A DNA stretch of 64,000 nt from Tetraselmis striata. Its lineage: Eukaryota; Chlorophyta; Chlorodendrophyceae; Chlorodendrales; Chlorodendraceae. Position 1 is the stretch's first letter. Every line of letters starts with the position of its first letter. Positions 43,861 to 55,195 of this stretch are shown here, piece after piece. Location of the stretch: assembly GCA_006384855.1 (NCBI GenBank), contig VCJN01003582.1:1-64000 (forward strand), read 5' to 3'. The translations under genes and the position numbers were made by a program. The notes under the pieces are model-generated. The model saw only the letters and a program-made list of their open reading frames with translations, was not told the DNA's origin and searched no databases.

Positions 43861-45583
43861 GACATCATACTACTCTGGCCGCGACAGGTACCCGGTACTA
43901 CTCGCGAGTCGCAACCGTAGTAAATTCGTACAAGGTGCTACCTGTACTAATTTGTTAAAAAGTAGTCGCTAAACGTAAAGTTCACCCGCCGCCCGGACGT
44001 CGGCGGCCGAACCCGCGCGCCCGGCACTACGACTTCACCTGTTGCGCAAACTGCGGGCGTAGCTAGGTCTGGCATAGCCCTACTTATATGGCGACTGAAG
44101 TCATGCCCGAAACTACTGTGTGCTTAATACAGAAATAACAGGGTATACATGATTATCGTGCATATATCCCCCACTGAGCACACTAGGGTATGGAACTAGG
44201 TCTAGCGCAAACATAGCGACCAACGGAAACGATATTTTATGTCCACTCAGCAGCATCCGCCGGCGCAGCAAGGCTTGGTGATGGCCGTGTTTCGGGCATC
44301 CAGGTCGTCGCCCATGCACATTCGAAGCCACGCCTCGTGGACTACCTGGTCAGCAGGTAGTTTGCCGCAAGGACCCACTAGTCCAGGCCAGTGCCGTCAC
44401 ATAGCAGGCGCTGGAGCTTTGTGCACCTGGGTTGGTGCACTGTGTTCCTCGGGCGAGTAGCACCCCGTCGGCACCGCGCGTTCAGAGCGTAGCCCGGCAC
44501 GTCACACGCTATATAACCGTATTGTTCCAACGGCCAGCAGAAACAGTGGCGGGCCTACACGGGGCTCGACCGACCTCCCGCGACATACCGACGTCGTGGA
44601 CACACACGCTTGACGGTAAGCATTCCTCATTTCTGACACGAAGCCTGTCGTATCTGGATCCCAGCGGGGCTTGGCGGGGCGCCGCGGAAAGCAGATTGCG
44701 CAGCCCAGCAGTGGTGATGGGGCGTCGTGGTGTTGAGAAGCGGCGGTTAGCTTTCCGCGGCTTGGCCCGGCCCAAGCCGGCGAGGCACAGGCTGACGGAG
44801 ACAGATTCACAGGCGTCTGTTTAATCAACCTGCCAGAGCTCGATTCGTGGGTCCATCAATCGGAGACGCGCACCTTGGGGCACGCAGATGGGGCGTGGAG
44901 GGCGGTGCTAGCGAGCCTCACGGGCAGTTTGTTGCGAGGGCTATCCCGTACACTCACCATCTGTCAGCTGACGGGTCAGTAGCCGCCTCCAGAAAGGGGG
45001 CTTCCCTTGAGTCATACAATAGTCGAGATACCAGGGTGAAGCCATAGCTAACAATATCTGTTTCCAGCAGCGCTCGCGCTCGTGGGTGGGGGCGAGCCGG
45101 AGGCATCGCAGCGTCGTAGCTATCTTTGTTCCTTCCAAGAAACAGCCAGAAGTGAGAACTTCGAGTACGGGTATTCGTAAAACGAACACGAACGTCCGAC
45201 TGCTGCATGCGGCAAGGGCGAGGTTCGCGAGACTTGTACCACGCGCAGATGATAGGCATCATTTGCCCGTGGCCTTGGCGAACGTATCGTCGCTCGGTCG
45301 AACTGGCGGTTGCGAGATGTTCCACACCCTCGGAGTGGGGCGAAGGCCGCGCGCGCTGTAGTTAACGGGGGATACCTTGCTGTTGTTGGCATGCTCTCTG
45401 TCATCCCCAATTTGTAAAAGCTTTCGCTGCGACATTCTTCGTCTATAGATATCCCTGACAAGTTCATTCCACCCCTTGCCAACGCTTCGAGACTTTGCTT
45501 TGCTTCATGCTGAATGGGACTGTTGTTACTTCTCGCCTTGACAGGTTGCGGTGATGGGCGGGCCATCACACAGCAGATACAAC
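43861..45583. other. Stretch without a recognised gene
   Basis: Several frames (for example 44,432-44,824, with an RPKPARHRLTETDS end) stay open but show neither domains nor splice-compatible partners. The last few hundred bases should hold the promoter of the FYG-repeat gene; no clear TATA box was found. Confidence 0.35.
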
Positions 45584-48500
45584 ATGGCGCGGGGTAAAAG
45601 ATCAGACGGAAATGCCAGGATGTCGACCTGGTTGCCGCTGGCGTTGCTTCTCCTGGCAGGTGCGATCACTCAGCCTGTGACCTCTCAACCCCTCCCAAAT
45701 TCAAATGAGCAATCACATGCAGGCATACGGACCGACAGATGCACGTCAAGCTTACCATAACCACGCTCCCGGGTCGCTTTATCTTACTATCGTTACCCCC
45801 TGATGAGCAGAGAGAGAACCTTTTCCTGGAACATGTCAGAATACGATACAAACTCTACCTGGATATCCTGACTCTACGCCGCAAAAGTGTTCGTTATCTT
45901 TTTGGACTCGCAAACATATAAATAGTATGTACAGTATCCTAACTTATGCTGTGATTCCCGCCAAAGAGGGAGAAATAGAGAGATATATTCCTGGAAATAC
46001 GCCATCGCAATGCAGCATCAACGCTGCTCGACAGTCATCGCCCCTCGATCCTTCCTCGATGTTGCCACACAGTGCATTTCTGACCTGCAAACCCAGCAAG
46101 TGAATCAGGCAGTGTCCTTTGAAATGCTACAAGCCGCGCCATGCAGCGGGGTATGGGGAGCACCGAGCTGACGCCCCCCCCCCCCCCCCCCCCCCCTGCT
46201 GTTGTCCCTCCCCAGGGCTCTCTGCCAGCGGAGGCGCTGCGCAGAGCGACGCCATTGGCGCGCCCGCTCTGACCGCCGAGCTGGACACCTCTGCGATGAG
46301 CTTCTACGGATTCTACGGCTTTTACGGCGTTCAGCCCGGCGCGGACATCAACTGCGACGTGCTGTACATCCGATTCAACCTTTACAACTACGGCGCGGCG
46401 GACCTCACTTCCGTCAACACCATTAAGTTCATCATCGACCGGACCAAGGCGGCCGTGGACGCCACGTACCTGCTGGCGGTGCCCACCGGCTCGGATTCGG
46501 ACTACACCGTGGCCATCACGGAGCTGTCTGCCACCTTCGTGACCTACGTGCAGGTCACGGTCGAGGTAGACTTTGGCCACGATGGGGAGCTGGGCGGCGC
46601 GTTTGCCGCCCTTCTGGGCATCGACGGGAACGACCTGCCCAGCGACAGGCGCGACGGCCGCTACTTCACGCCTGACGTCGCGCCGGTGGAGCTGGAGAAC
46701 ACCTTTGGCGTGGATGTCGTGGTGGGTAGCTACGAGTTTGCCGTGCTGGAGGCGAGCGGCAATGAGCGCGTGGCGTTCGACGCCGCGCTGCAGGCCGCCT
46801 TCCAGAGCGCGGTGCTGCTGTCGACCGGCGACCAGTCGGCGGCCGACGGCCTGTCCGTGCAAGTGCTGGGCGTCGAGGACGGCGGCGCGGACGGCGTTGT
46901 GGCGCGCCTGTACGTGCACTTTAAGGAGGAGGACGCCGAGGCGCGCGAAAGCTTCCGCACGCAGCTCGATAACGACCCGTACGGCCTTGGTGACAAGTGG
47001 GGCGTGCTGGCCTTCGAGATCAAAGTGGTGGAGGTGGCGGCGGCCGTCGCGATCGACCCCGCCTCGAACTCGTCAGGGCGCCGGCTGCTGCAGAACGGCG
47101 CCGTTGGCGCGGAGGGCGGCACGAATCAGCTGGTGGTGCAACTTGCGTCCGCCGGCCTGGGCGTCGCGTCCATCGACCCCGGTGCCGTGGAGTGCGTGCG
47201 TGCGTCGGTGTCGAGCTTCTATGGCTTCTACGGCACTACCGCCGGCTCTGCATCCGAGCTGCCCGACGGCTCCTCCACTGCCGTCGTCGACGGCTCCTCC
47301 GCGCTGCCAGGGGCCTCGTCTGCCGAGCCGCTCTCGGAGTCCTCCGCCCTCCCGCCCGTTGAAAGCGACGATGTCAGTGACGATGTCAGCTTCTATGGTA
47401 CCACCTCCTTCTACGGCACCACCTCCTTCTACGGCACCTCATTTTACGGCACCTCCTTCTACGGTGCCGACAGCGCCGAGGTCGGCAGCAGCGGCGGCGC
47501 TGTGTCCTCTGGCGCGTCGGGCATCAGCTTCTACGGCTACGAGCCAAGTCCCAGCCCGCCGCGGCCGCCGCGCCCCCTCGGCCCGCCGGCACCGCCGCCG
47601 CCGCCCAATTTTGCCGGCTGGATCCCTGTGCGCTTCACGACGCTGCTCGCCGACTACAACATCGAGGACGTCTCCAGCCCCGAGGACCGCGCCACCTTCG
47701 AGGAGGACTACTACGCCTCTATCGATGCGATGGTCCGGCTGCTGGGAGTTACCGGCGAGTACCAGACCGAGATCGACGACATCCGGCCGCAGGACGGCAT
47801 CGGCTCGACCGGCATCGCGGCCGTCACCACAGTGTGGTTCCGCGACGACACCGTCGGTGCCGATCTTGTGTACCAGGTGCTCAACCAGAACCCGGCACTG
47901 GTGTACCCCGCCTTCTCGCCCGTCGGTTCCGTAACCATCGTCGATGTCAGCACGGCGCCGCCGTCGCAGAACCCGGGGGGGGCGTCCAACACGGCATTCC
48001 GCGCCGACATCGACGACCCTACCGACCTCGACGAGCCCTTCGAGCTTCCCTCCCACATCTGCGAGGCTCGCGACCGCGACCGACTCGGGAACTGCTGCCC
48101 TGCGCCGCTGGCTATGGACGCCTTATACGAGTGCTGCACAACTGCGGAGGTGGACGAGTGCGGCGTGTGCGGCGGCGACGCCTCGACATGCGCCTCTGCG
48201 TTCACAATGCGCGTGGCGCTCGACGACGAGGCGGGGCGCGAAATCGTCGGCTCGGCAGCCTACACCGCTGCCCTGGATGAGATCCGCGCCGACGTCGCCA
48301 ACTACCTCTTCCGCGTCCCGCTGGACTCGGTGCTGCTCGATGACGACGTCGTGGTGAGCCGCAACGAGGATGGTGAGCTGACGTATACGATGGAGGTGAC
48401 GATGCTGCCGGGAGATGGCCGCGCCGCGCCCACCGTTGACACCCTGAACAGCGTGGTGGGCCGTATCAACAGCGAGATTGAGCTGCCTGACCAAAAGGCA

Positions 48501-49091
48501 CTCGAGTCCGCCTGGCACCTGCACCGAGTGGGTGTCTGTGGCAACGGCGTCTGCGAAGTCAACGATTGCAACGACGACTGTGGCCGGGAGGACGACAAGG
48601 CGGAGGTGGAGGAGGTTGAGGCGGCAGACGAGTCGTGCCCCACCGGGGTGCCCGGCATGCTCGTGGGCGCCGAGGGCGCTGTGTGCTCCGACACCGGCGT
48701 GTGCGAGGCGGGCGTGTGCCGCTGCGACCCTGGCTACATCGGCGCGTCCTGCTCCATCTGCGCTGCCGACTTCATCCCGAGCGGTGGCGTCTGCGTTCCC
48801 AACACCGACGCCGAGCCCGTCCCCGGCGATGCCGCGGTCGAGGCGAGCCCTGCCGCGCGCCAGGAGCCCAGCACCCCGTCTGTTGATCCCGTGATTGCGT
48901 CCGGAGAGGCGGAGTCGGCCGGCAACAGCTTCTGGGTCACCACCGCCGCGGGCATGGCGACCATCGCCATCGCCGCCGCGGCCGTGCTGGCGCTGGTGGT
49001 GGGCGTCAGCTACTGGGTTGGATCCAGATCTCGGCGAGAGCAGTTGGCGATGACACAGCCCGACATCCCCGACACAAGCAACAGCGTGTGA
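45584..49091 (+). CDS. Type I membrane protein with FYG repeats and Cys-rich modules, two coding exons
   Basis: Exon 1 (45,584-45,659) encodes a signal peptide (STWLPLALLLLA). Donor GTGCGA and the acceptor at 46,214-46,215 join in phase to exon 2 (46,216-49,091), giving about 983 residues. The ectodomain has FYG repeats at about residues 54-64, 359-364, 417-442 (six units SFYGTT/SFYGTS) and 463. A Pro-rich hinge (SPSPPRPPRP) is at about 470-490. Three alpha/beta modules resemble each other. A DECGVCGGDASTC motif is at about 674, a CGNGVCEVNDCNDDC motif near 799 and an EGF-like CRCDPGYIGASC near 860. A membrane helix (about 930-958) and a short basic cytosolic tail end the protein. It is probably a cell-surface or scale/wall glycoprotein; no named family is recognised. 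Start at MARG or at the inner MSTW is open. Confidence 0.82.
45660..46215 (+). other. Intron of the FYG-repeat gene with a C tract before the acceptor
   Basis: The donor GTGCGA follows LLLLA plus one base. The acceptor CCCTCCCCAG restores the frame. A run of about 30 C (46,167-46,197) ends 18 bases before the acceptor, where a polypyrimidine tract is expected. No coding sequence lies in the intron. Confidence 0.75.
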
Positions 49092-50242
49092 TGGATACCT
49101 CTTCACCCTCTTTCTTTCTTTGTTTACCTTATGTGTTGCCTGCTGGAAGTCAACCATTCCAGCAGCCAGCATGGCATATTTCGGAGTTGACTCGGAATAA
49201 CAAGAGTCGCCCCGTTGCTAGCTGTTTGTTGTCCTATCTATATCCAGCGGAGCCCACCCACCTGGAGGCTGAAGAAGCCCATGTCTTTATCCCTGCTGTG
49301 ACAAGGCGACATCTGCCAACAATGTATGACTTCCATGCTTTTATATTTTCACCCGACCACACAGCCTCCCGCGCAGCAGCACCAACATGGCATTGTGCTG
49401 CATTGCTGCCCTCTGCGGGACTCATTGGCACAGCTGCAGCATACTGTAGGTGTGTGGCGTGTCACGCCGGGGGGTGAGGGGGGACATGGGTGCGGTGGGA
49501 GTAAGAGCCACTGGCATGCGCACGCACATATGCCATCACGTTCCACACTGTCTAGTCTGCAGCCACTGGGTGCTGACAATACGATTGTCGTCGGAGCCCT
49601 CGCGACCGCCACATCCACTCCAAGCGACGAACGCCCAAATGAAGCGCGAGACGGCCCCTCAGCATCGCGGAGCAGCAGGCGCCGACCGGTAAACATCAGA
49701 CAGGTGCATGTGGTGGGTGGTGCTTTAGTAGGTGAAGGCGTAGCATGCGGTGGCGGCCCTCATTAGAAGAAAACTGAGAATGCAATGCGGTGATCTTTTT
49801 GACAAGATGGAGACAGCCAAAAAGCGCGTCCTGATAGAGCTGTATACCAGCAAGTGGCGCCTACTGTACATGCGAGACGGCGAATACGCTACGGGCGCCG
49901 GTGCATGCATAAGAACCCGCCGTGCCTGCCAGAGGTCAAATGTTGACGGAACTGTAGCGAATGTTCTTGTAGGTTGCAGGCAAGCCTGATGTGAGGCTTT
50001 TATGAAGAGATTTACAGGTTTGTTTAGTAAGATCATAACAAGTACCACAACTGGTTCGTGTAGTAAGTGTTCATAATATAGGTTCTTTTCAGAGGGTCAT
50101 AAAAATATCAGAATTTGTTCTTATAATAAGGGTTCTTATTTCTGTGGGCTCTTAATGGGATATGATAACAAATGATAAATGATTTTCCTACAGTAAGGGT
50201 TTATATTATAAGTTCCTATTACAGTAACCTTCAGGATTCTTA
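49092..50242. other. Downstream flank of the FYG-repeat gene
   Basis: No gene is recognised. A copy of dispersed repeat R2 lies at 49,925-49,990. An AT-rich section at 50,040-50,240 has degenerate repeats of the type AAGGGTTCTTAT / TATAGGTTCTT. The absence of a nearby TGTAA leaves the poly(A) site of the FYG gene unknown. Confidence 0.45.
49925..49990 (+). repeat. Dispersed repeat R2, copy 2
   Basis: Contains GGTCAAATGTTGACGGAAC and GTAGCGAATGTTCTTG; compare 25,812 and 53,432. Confidence 0.65.
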
Positions 50243-50902
50243 TTACAGGTGGGTTGGGCAATGAACCTCACTGTCATTGGAAATGCAAATAATGTACCGC
50301 TTTGCGGAGGTGCCTGGACATGCACCAAACGGCGGCATGGCGCGGTGCTGGTGCGGGTTGTCCGCAAAGCGTGACGTCCACTGGCCTTCAGAGGACTGCG
50401 GGCTCACGGGCGCAGCCGGCCCTATGCGGGTTCGTGGAGCCGGGCCGTAAGACAGCTGACCTGAATCGCCCAGGAGCAAAGCTGTAACAAATTTCAATTC
50501 CACTATGCCGTCCTCTGAAGTCCTTTCAAGTCCTTTGCCTTTCCGTCGCTCCTTCCCACCCTCTGTTGTTCCTTGCTTGCCATGTCTCGCCGCAGGCGAT
50601 GGCTGTGCCACCACTATTTGGACATCGGGTACGCGGGATGCATGCAGCAAGAGGGGGGGGGGGGGGGGAGCGGGTGTTCGAGGTGAGCCCCCGGCGAGTG
50701 AGCCCCTCCCGCGCGTCCCAGACACAGAAGATCTCCAACTTAGGGCCCGCATCGGGGCGTGCGGTCCAGTGCCCGTGCGGCAGGCGACCGCGGCCTGCCC
50801 TATTCATAGCACATTACACGACATGAGGGATGCGGGAAAAAGAAGCGCGGCCGGCTTGGCGCCTGCGAGGAAGACCCCCCCCCCCCCCCCCCTGTCGCGC
50901 AC

Positions 50903-50980
50903 GACGGACAGAAGCGTCCCCAGCCCCAGGCTGAGCTTGGAGTGGTCGCAGCTCTCGGGCGCGTTGTCCGCCTCAGCCAT
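50903..50980 (-). CDS. Possible first exon of an unknown host gene
   Basis: From ATG at 50,980 the minus strand reads MAEADNAPESCDHSKLSLGL and then GTLLSV, followed directly by GTGCGC, the donor form used by other genes here. It lies 175 bases beyond the TFIIS stop on the same strand. Later exons could not be fixed; a stretch with PKLEIFCVWDAREGLTRRG at about 50,700-50,750 is a candidate. Against it, the run after the donor is G on the sense strand, whereas the other genes have C. Function unknown. Confidence 0.3.
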
Positions 50981-51154
50981 GTACGCGGGCAGGGGCTATG
51001 CCCGGGCCTAACCCCCCCCCCCCCCCCCCCCCCTTCTCCTCTTTCCTTCACCCCCCCCCCCCCCCCCCCCCCCCCCGCCTGCCTAGCTACAGGCCCCCAG
51101 AGCGCGCCGCGCTGACCGCCGCCCTTCGGAGCATGGCCGATTGCGCCTGCGTGA

Positions 51155-54100
51155 TCAGCTGGAGCGCGGCACAGCGGGCGCGTCCACACATGCGGTCTCA
51201 GCGCGCGCAATGAAAGGGGGCGGAGGCAACCAGGGCAGGAGGGGGGCTAGGGGGTCAACGGGGATGGAGGGGACGGAGGGGGGGGGGGGGAGGGGTTGGA
51301 GGGGATGGGGGCGCACCAGAACTTCCAGCGGTTGCCGCAGTTGACGCAGGTGACGAAGGTGGTCATCGGCTGCGGGAGGGGGGCAGCTTTGTCATTAGCG
51401 AAGCCGAGAACGGCACATGTGTGGCATAGTTCGTCCACGTACGGGTCGGTGCCAGCGTGGTGCGAAGCCATTCACCCGCAAGGGAGGAACCCATACGGTC
51501 CGGCCCAACGTCGACCGGAGCGACCCCGGAATAGGTGTGACCATGACCATGACAGCCGCGCATCTGATGATCCCCCGAAAGTCTCGAGGATGGGGGCAAT
51601 TTCTGACCGGGCGGGGCGGCGCACCTCATCCGCAGACCGCGTTTGCATTTGCTGTGGGGGCACAACCGGGGTCGGGGGGGGGGGGGGGGGGAGTCAGGGG
51701 TGGGGCGCAGCGGATATGCCGGAGCAGCATAGAAGAGACAAAGAGGAGCGGCTGTGGGGTGTTTGGGGCGTTTTTGGGTGCCTTGCCATGGCAGCTGCTA
51801 CTCCTGAGAAAGCTCAAAGACCTAAATGACCTATCACGGCTGCCGGCGCACCGGTGAGAGCCCTCGTCATGAGCCTCACATTGGGCTTGCCCGTGACCAA
51901 TGACCTAACTAAAACCTCATCATGTGAAGCCTGAACCCATGTTTCTCCGGGAGTGTGAATAGGGTTTCTAGGGGCCTTAATGCTCCCAGACATTTGGCAG
52001 CCGTACAGCAATGGCATGGATGGGAGGAAACATGGGGGCTGGCTTAGTTAGGGTTTTCAAGATAGGGCGAATAGGGCGGCATGGGCGGGATCACACTGCT
52101 CTTATCACCGTGACAGCACCCGGACACTCCCCAAACTAAAAGGGCATCTAGCTAGGTTTTGTGACCAGTGACCTAACTAAAACCTCACTATCCTCTCGTC
52201 ACCTGACGCACGAGCCCATCTTTATCCGGGAGTGTCAATACTAGGGATTCTAGGGCCCCAAAACCTCCCAGACATCTGGCAGCCTCCCCACAGGCATGGC
52301 ATGGACGGAAGGAAAGACGAAGGCTAAGTTAGGGTTTGCAGGGTAGAGGGGGGTGACTTACAAAGTATCTGGTTTTCCGCTGCTTGCACTTGCCGCACTG
52401 GAACTGGTCGGTGGAGGCCTGCTGCAGGTGCTTCCCGCGCTCCGCCTCGAAGAGCGCCCACTCCCGGATCTTCTCGTTCTTCTCCTGCAGCTCGCGGCTC
52501 GCCAGCTCCTCGCTGCTCAGCGTGACCAGGTCCGCGGGCGCCACCTCCCCGCGCACCAGCCGCCCGCGCAGGTCCGGGTTCTTGGGGTCCTTCAGGTTGA
52601 AGTTGAGGCTGCGGAACTTGGCCTTGTACTCCTTGGTGACGCCGCCAAACTGGCTGAACATCGCCGCCTCGATGCCCTCCGCCAGCTCCGCCACGTCCAC
52701 CAGGAACCCGCCCGCGTTGCCGCCCTCCGCCGTCGCGCGGTGCAGGCTCTCGGCAAACAGCGCGCGCCCCTTGTCGCGCACCGGGTCGCCGACGGGCCGC
52801 GGCGTGGGCGGCGGCCCGGCGCCCGCGCCACCTGCGCGCCGGCGCCCGGCGGGGGCACGGGTCAGGGGGAGCGAGGGGCGCGATGCGTGTCTCCAGGCGC
52901 AAAGAGGAGGCCTTTGCAGCTCACCCCAGCCGCAGCCGGTGGTGCTCCAAAACCACCTACACCTCCACGTAAGGTTTCCCTCTCTACGCGTCTATGTATG
53001 CAAGTGTGTGTATGAGTGCTGGTGCAGCATGTCTGCGCAGAGAGAGCGAGAGAGAGAGAGAGAGGAGGGAAGAGAGACCTGACATAGAGTATAGGGGGCA
53101 GCATCCCCCCATCCCAACAGCCGGGCAGACAGCCAAGTGGCCCTCCTGCGGGCACATGTGGACACGGGGCATCGAAGCTGCCTGGGGACCCAGCCGGGCA
53201 AAGCTCCCCGGCTGTCGCGCTCATCTGTCAGCATTTCCCTGCAGGGCCGCCTGTTTTGACTCGGCGTCAAGGAGGGCTACGCTGCCTGCCCGGCTCTGCT
53301 GGGATGCGGCGATGCCCTTTGCCCATCTAAACCCTGCAGCTCGATGTAACATCCGACCCGCCTCTCTCCCTCCCTCTTGGGTACATACCGGGGGCGACGC
53401 GGTGATCAGCCCACTGTGAAGCGGGGACCTGACCTGTCTGGCAGAGGTCAGATGTCGACAAAACTACAGCGGAACTACAGCGGGTGTTCTTATGTTGCGT
53501 GCAGCCCCAGTCCGAGGCGCATAACGAGGGCTCTTGCTTGGCCGTCCGGCACCCGTAGAGGGGGGAGACGCACATTCGCAGTAAGCGACGAATGCAAAGC
53601 CTCTGATGTGGCTTGCATGCGAGCTGCGGGAGCGTTGGCCATCGTTCCGCTGTAGTTTCGCCTAAACCTGACCGTTGGCGGCAGGGGCGAACTCTTGTTC
53701 GCGGTGTTCCTACTGCCGCGCCGGCATCCGCATGTGGTGTCTTGGATGTAGGTGGGTGCAGGCGGGGTGGAGGAAAGAGGGGGGCGGTGAGCGGCCATGG
53801 GATCGCACCCGCGGCGGCAGGAGCCTTGCCGCTGTTGGCGCCGGTGGAGAGCGTGCTGTTGGTGCGCTTGACGGCGTCGCCGCCGCTGGCGGATGGCTTG
53901 GGTGACGTCATGCCGCCGCTGAGCGCGCCGCCCTTGCTGCTGCCGCCCGCTGCCGCCGTCGCGTCCGTCGCCACGCGCCGCTTCCAGGCCGCCACCACCT
54001 CCGCCGCCTTCTCTGCCACCGCCTGAGGGTTGTGAAGGGGGGGGGGGGGGGGGGAGAAGGTGGGGGGGGGGGGGAGCTGAGTTCAGTAGAGCATGAGGGT

Positions 54101-54733
54101 GCCATGTGAGGGCGTGGGAGCAGCTGAGAACACGACCGCAAGAGGGCACTAGAGCGCGAGTAAGCATGAAACCATGAGAGAGGGTGAGAGAGCATAAGAG
54201 GGGATGACACCATGAGATCAGCAGGCCACAATACGAGGGCAAAATAGCGTGACAGAGCATCGGAGCGCAGTCAGAGGGAATGAGGGGCATGAGGGTGAGC
54301 CAGCATGAGGGCACGAGAGGGCGAGGGCGCTGAGAGCAGGCGAGCAAATGGGGACGCATGAGAGGGAGCCTGGGGGCGCCAAGAGTGCGCTGGACGGCGT
54401 TTGGATGAGGGAGTGTGAGGGAGCATGAGCGCGGATATGAGCACGAGAGCCCAGAAGGAGAGTGTGAGTGCGCCGGAGAGCGCATCAAGGTATGTGACCG
54501 CCTTTGAGCGCTGCAGGGCGCACCTTGTCCCCGCCCTTGCTCAGCTTCTTCAACGCCTTGCCCGCGCCCGTGGCCGCCAGCAGCTCCAGCGTGACCTCCC
54601 ACTTGGCCAACCGCCCCAGGCCGTCCAGCGCGCGCTGCCGCTCCGCGCCGTCGCCCGCCCCGGCCGCCGCCGCCGCTTTGCTCACCGCCTTCACCACCCC
54701 AGCCAGCTCGCCCTGAGCGACCGCCGCCGCCAT
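51155..54733 (-). CDS. TFIIS: Transcription elongation factor TFIIS (S-II), six coding exons
   Basis: Exons are 54,733-54,524, 54,022-53,809, 52,831-52,362, 51,651-51,625, 51,369-51,317 and 51,158-51,155. All phases agree and give 325 residues. TFIIS stimulates transcript cleavage by arrested RNA polymerase II. The N-terminal LW domain spans residues 1-95 (ALDGLGRLAKWEVTLELL, KALKKLSKGGDK, then VVAAWKRRV across an intron). A Ser/Gly/Pro linker follows to about 155. The central Pol II-binding domain is about 156-270 (VRDKGRALFAESL, LKDPKNPDLRGRLVRGEV, DLVTLSSEELAS). The zinc ribbon has Cys 287, 290, 315 and 318 and the catalytic loop RSADE (Asp306, Glu307), ending RWKFC. Four of the five donors are GTGCG. 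Sense-strand C runs lie in introns 1, 3, 4 or 5. Exon 4 is 27 bases and the last exon supplies one base plus the stop. Length is normal for the family. Confidence 0.92.
52832..53808 (-). other. Large TFIIS intron 2
   Basis: It holds dispersed repeat R2 (53,432-53,500), a reversed match to it at 53,636-53,665, and an AG-rich purine repeat at 53,038-53,075. No further exon is needed because the flanking phases join cleanly (Gly codon split after its first base). Confidence 0.7.
53432..53665. repeat. Dispersed repeat R2, copy 3, with an inverted end
   Basis: The left part contains GGTCAGATGTCGACAAAAC and ACTACAGCGGAACTACAGCG. About 170 bases later GTTCCGCTGTAGTTTCG is its inverse. The pair suggests a short inverted-repeat (MITE-like) element in the intron. 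Confidence 0.6.
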
Positions 54734-55195
54734 CGCGCGCGGTCACTCGTGCGCCGCGGCGCGCTGCCTTTCGGGGGGGTGGGTGACGCGGTTCCGGGTC
54801 CGCGCGGCGCGGGGGACCGGCGGAACTCGAGGAAACGATGTCGGGATGTTTGAACTGCTCCCGCCCGCAGACTATGTCCGCGGCCACAAGAGTACTAACT
54901 TTTTGGTTACAGGGAGAGCGTCAAGAGAGTACTCGTACCTGTAGCGACTGGTGCTCATTCTCGCGTGGGCTTCAGGCAGCTTTATTGTTGCCCGTGACGT
55001 TGCCCGTGACGTTGTACTACGCGGTAGGCTCTTGTTGCTTACGCTTTTGTAATTTGATTACATGAGCTAGACGCTTTTGTAATTCAAACCTGTAGCGACT
55101 ACTGTACCTGCACAGGGTACCAGCCCAGTCCTTTTTGTAATTCACAACCAGCCCAGGTACCTGGTGACCCTAATACTACGGTAGTTAGTGAGCTA
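54734..55195. other. Gap between the TFIIS start and the RLE-type LINE
   Basis: The TFIIS promoter must lie in its first part. No TATA box is clear. The sequence holds two near-repeats of CTACTGTACCTG / GACGTTGTACTAC type and CCAGCCCA pairs and no gene. Confidence 0.4.

Noticed and set aside
44432-44824. Frame of 130 residues upstream of the FYG gene
   Set aside because: Both strands are open, no domain is seen, and no exon partner with matching phase was found.
46035-46919. Minus-strand frames opposite the FYG-repeat gene
   Set aside because: Val/Arg/His-rich shadows caused by strong third-position G/C bias of the real gene.
48123-49172. A 349-residue minus-strand frame
   Set aside because: Shadow of the end of the FYG-repeat gene; the composition is His/Ala/Val-rich without motifs.
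49750-49989. Frame of 79 residues after the FYG gene
   Set aside because: It ends within repeat R2 and has no family pattern.
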